Shown: positions 19,501 to 22,851 of the stretch, in pieces | Layout of the letters: each line of letters begins with the position of its first letter | Position numbering within the stretch: position 1 is the stretch's first letter | Assembly: GCA_000447185.1 (NCBI GenBank) | Contig: KE647274.1 | Location: 1 to 22,851, forward strand | Direction of reading: 5' to 3' | Source: Vairimorpha apis BRL 01 | Taxonomy: Eukaryota; Microsporidia; Nosematidae | DNA length: 22,851 bases | The notes under the pieces: model-generated | The model's input: only the letters and a program-made list of their open reading frames with translations | The model's database searches: none | Told to the model about the DNA's origin: nothing | Position numbers and translations under genes: made by a program

Positions 19501-22459
19501 TTATACAATTACAACCACATTAGGCAAACTAATTTCATCTTGAGTAATACAGTCGATAACGACATACTTCCTTCCTTCAACCTTGTTGATGAGATCACTT
19601 AACATTTTATCTAGATTACAATCATAAGCAGGATCTTGATCCCAATATAATAATTTATTGTCACAAGTAACCATAGAAACTTTTATTTTAAATTGTATAT
19701 CAACAGCTTTTAAAATATTTTTAAGAATATTGTCTTTATACTCAACTCTATTCCACATTGTATATTTATATTTCTTGTTATCTACAATATAAGATAATTT
19801 TTGTGCTTCAATTAAATCAGAAATTCCAAAATACGGCAGCGCAAGATTTAAATAAGAATTTCTATATTTAATATTTTTAACTTTGAGAGCTAATTTAATT
19901 AATTCTATGATTGCAAGACCTGAAATGACTGATGTAGTAGTTGCTATAGCAGGAATAATTCTACCGGCAATTCCTTTAACTGTTAATTTGTCTGCATGTT
20001 TAATTATGTAATTAGATGCTCTTGGATTAGAACATGCTTATATAAAATCTATGTGATTATTAACATCGCAATCTTTTTCAAATTCAATAATATGTAAATC
20101 TTGTGGATCTAACGGTTCCATCTCAACTGGAGATTTGTCTGTCATATTTTATTTATTGAATAATTATTTAAAGAAGATAACTCCGAATTAATATAATCCC
20201 TAACAAAATCATTATTAATTCTTTTATGATGAATTTGATAAACATCTCTATATATGTTAGCCATGCTTCTTACAAATGTTAAATGCAAATCATTATTTAA
20301 ATCAAAATTTATAGGAACAGGTGCACGTTTAGGAGGCATCCAAAAAGGTTGTCCTTCTTTAGTTAAACAATCAGGAGGAAATGTTTTAAGTAAGTCTTGT
20401 ATGGAAGTATGAAAATATCTAACAAAAATTCTTAGTGAAAATTTTATACATTCTTCGATAGATCGAGGAGCATTTTTTGCCAAATCTTCAACTGTTTCTT
20501 TTTTCAATCCTATAATTTTTTCTTTCTCTTCAGATTCGTCATTTATATAATCATCTGGATGTTCTAAATAATCTTTAATTTTTATAATTTGATCATGAAA
20601 TCTAAATCTAAACTCACTCATTGCCCATTCAATAGCATGTTCGATGGCATGAGGAAAATTTTTAATAGTACAAAGAGGAATAGATTTTTCTGGTGGATCC
20701 CTACTAGAACCATAAGATTCTGAAAAAAATGGAACAATTACTTGCACATTTCCTTTTGTCCCAGAAGTTCCTGCATCCACTAAAGATTTTCTATTTAAAA
20801 CACATCTATTATCGACGTAAAGACGAGCATCCACATTATCTAAAGCATTTGCAACAACATCAATAATTTTCTAAAATTTATCACTAAATACAGACTCTGT
20901 TTCTTCTCCAACTTTAAGATTATAAATTTCAAATTAGAATTAAAATTTAAAACATTTTTTAGATTCTTGAGCTTCTTTCGTAGCATCAATGTCTATAAAA
21001 TCGTTTGAAATAGAACGATCATTTGAAAAATCTTCATTTAAATTCAAAACTTTTTTTACAGCAACTTCTGCTTTCATTTTTCCAACATCATATTTATTAA
21101 ATAAAAACTGCCTGTTTAAATTGCTTTGTTCTATTGAGTCCATATCAGTAACATGGATGCATCCATTGTGGCCAATACCACACATAACAAGATTTTTTAA
21201 ATGTTCACATCCTATAGCTCCAGCTCCTACTAAAAATACTTTTAAATTATGTAATTTTTTAACATTTTCTGTACCAAAAATTAATTCTAGGGAATTATAT
21301 CGACTTTTGTTAATTTCATTTTTAAAATCAAATTCAGGTAATAATTCATAAACATCAAAATACATATATTGTAAAAGAGGTGAAAATTTATAGCTTACTG
21401 CTTTAATAGCTTCTTGTGCAACGAAACCACCAACAACAGAATTTAAAGGAACAAATGAAGTATTACACAATCGTCCAAAAGATTTAATAAAATTTTCATG
21501 ATTATATAAATTATTATATTTTTTTAAAAAATATGGCACAAAAGTTTCGTCATTAGGCAATTCTAAAAATTCCTTTACATATTCGCTTAATAATAAAAAA
21601 CATTTATGCAATATGACATTTTGGGCATCTGAATCAAAATTATATGATAAAATTTGAGGATCTTCAATAGTATCTTCCATAGATTTAAAATTAAAAATTT
21701 TAGGTTTTTTTATTTGTTCGTAATCACCACCATATACTTCTTTAAAAGTAAATGGTAATTCTGTGTATTGAATGATACTAGCCCCGTCAATTTTTGTCAA
21801 TTGAACACTATTTTTACAAAGTCCTTTAACTTTAAAAAGCATCCCTTCATAAGCTTCTTGATTAGAAATTTTAATTAATATCACCATCTTCTTAAATTAT
21901 GTCTTTGTTCGTCTACTACTGTTAAAATACCATCATGATTTATATCATTTATCATGCCTGTCACAACATTCTCTCCATTAGTGTCTATACAAATAAAATC
22001 CGTACCAAAATCATTAAAGATTTGTGAAAAAACACCTCGAGATTGACATCCTATAAATTTACAATTATCCCGTCTAGCCTGCCTATTGAATTTCATTTGT
22101 TCATGAACGTGTTTATTACAAGAAATAACTAAATTATAATTTTTAAAATCTTCAATATTTTCTAAAATATTTACATTAACATAATTATTTAAATTTTTAA
22201 ATTTTTCTAATAAAGATTCATCTCGTTTCTTTCCAATATCTGAATGAGAAAAATAAAAACCTGAATTTAAGTCATATAATGTAACTGGAGAAATATCATA
22301 AATTGAAACTTGGGACACACCAGCAAGACATATGTTTTTTACAACTTCTTGACCTAACCCATCTAAACCTATTATTAAAATTTTGCTATTCATCATTTTT
22401 TCCATTGCTTCTTTACCTATTACATAAAGTTGCCTAGAATATAAAGATTCGTCTATCAT
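19501..22459 (-). CDS. UBA1: Ubiquitin-activating enzyme E1 (Uba1), interrupted by frameshifts and four in-frame stops
   Basis: Uba1 adenylates ubiquitin, binds it as a thioester and passes it to E2 enzymes. The gene begins IDESLYSRQLYVIG with an inactive ThiF half. A Cys-helical region and the active half follow (VFLVGAGAIGCEHLKN, DMDSIEQSNLNRQFLF, DVGKMKAEVA). Next come NALDNVDARLYVD, GTKGNVQVIVP, the catalytic block DPPEKSIPLCTIKNFP (Cys codon 20670-20672), MPPKRAPVP, GRIIPAIATTT, NLALPYFG and a C-terminal ubiquitin-fold domain ending at 19501. About 985 codons is near normal length. Breaks: a frame change near 21875-21895; TAA at 20940-20942 and 20934-20936; TAG at 20871-20873 where relatives have Trp (DKFW); a +1 A needed at the A4 run on the minus strand (20147-20150); TAA at 20038-20040 inside HIDFI-ACSN. 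All catalytic motifs remain. It is either a decaying copy or erroneous sequence. Confidence 0.85.
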
Positions 22460-22466
22460 TTTTTGA

Positions 22467-22469
22467 GGG
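22467..22469 (-). promoter_or_regulatory. CCC start-site motif of UBA1
   Basis: Read on the minus strand: GAAACCCTCAAAAAATG. Seven bases separate the triplet from the ATG at 22459. Confidence 0.6.
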
Positions 22470-22851
22470 TTTCTATAAAAAATTATATTTATATTTTCTT
22501 TTTTGATATAACATCAAATAAAAAAAGTCGTGTTTTTAATTATTAAATAATAAATTATTTTTTTAAACAACTAGTCAAAGAATTGATTTTAATTTTTTAT
22601 TTATAAACAGAAAACAATTTAAAATTGTGAAACAAAATATTTGATTTGATCATTTTTTTATTGGAAAATTTATAAATTTTATATTTAATTTGTAAATTTA
22701 TTGTTTGGAAAAATTTATGTAAATTAAAAAACGTCAAAATTTTTGTTTAGAATTAGTAACTACAAAAAAATTATAGAAAAATAAAAATTAATTAATTTTA
22801 TTTTTAATTTTTAAAATAATAACAACAATATACACTTTAATATATAAGCAT
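22470..22851. other. AT-rich spacer upstream of UBA1, to the window end
   Basis: A/T-rich; no gene, RNA or repeat recognised. It should contain the UBA1 promoter beyond the CCC motif. Confidence 0.6.

Noticed and set aside
20038..20145. A separate gene starting at the ATG at 20145 (MTDKSPVEMEP...)
   Set aside because: Its sequence continues Uba1 (FEKDCDVNNHIDFI) and it has no CCC motif; the ATG is internal and the frame is joined by +1 A.
20038..20942. Reassignment of stop codons in this organism
   Set aside because: Sly1, CK1 and Rpn5 have no in-frame stops and end at ordinary TAA codons at the expected places, so a changed genetic code is not supported.
20895..20955. A short intron in Uba1 (GT...AAAG) that would remove the two TAA codons
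   Set aside because: It keeps the frame but deletes the conserved Val of VGEETE and the boundaries do not look like microsporidian splice sites; the TAG would also remain.
20989..21351. 120-codon plus-strand ORF inside Uba1
   Set aside because: Antisense shadow of the conserved Uba1 adenylation domain.

Overview
The window looks like nuclear DNA of a microsporidian with a large, gene-poor, extremely A+T-rich genome (Edhazardia- or Nosema/Vairimorpha-like; the species cannot be fixed from sequence alone). The grounds are: compact eukaryotic housekeeping proteins that are shorter than their fungal and animal relatives, essentially no certain introns, a CCC motif a few bases before almost every start codon (a known microsporidian promoter/start hallmark), and a decayed non-LTR retrotransposon tail. 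No rRNA, tRNA or CRISPR array was seen.

Layout: 1-299 (-) is the 5' end of an unknown gene that leaves the window. 300-992 is AT-rich, with a broken coding-like island on the minus strand. 993-1297 is a retroelement relic. 2030-2368 (-) is a probable Tim22/Tim17-family protein. 3652-4118 (+) is a small protein with a PP1-docking RVSW motif. 4440-5134 (+) is a Ufe1/syntaxin-18-like Qa-SNARE, directly followed by 5781-7334 (+), a Sly1-like SM protein. About 9169-10029 (+) is a small ubiquitin-specific protease. 10560-11650 is a GC-richer mosaic of dead coding pieces and perfect palindromes, probably old mobile DNA. 12990-14720 (+), perhaps to 14792, is haspin. 15385-16263 (+) is a casein kinase 1. 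16645-17760 (-) is proteasome lid subunit Rpn5. 19501-22459 (-) is ubiquitin-activating enzyme Uba1. The rest is AT-rich spacer.

Functional themes: the ubiquitin-proteasome system (Uba1, Rpn5, USP), ER-Golgi membrane fusion (Ufe1-like SNARE beside its expected SM partner Sly1), and phosphorylation control (haspin, CK1, a PP1-binding protein).

The most striking feature is that five recognisable genes plus the retroelement relic are cut into pieces by frameshifts. At eight junctions the coding sense is restored by exactly one more A in an A-run of the sense strand (runs of 4 to 9 A). Three complete genes (Sly1, CK1, Rpn5) are intact, one of them across an A9 run. Uba1 also has four in-frame stop codons, one exactly at a conserved Trp codon, and haspin may have an early TGA. 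This is either an indel-prone assembly, real decay, or transcriptional slippage on A-tracts; the sequence alone cannot decide.
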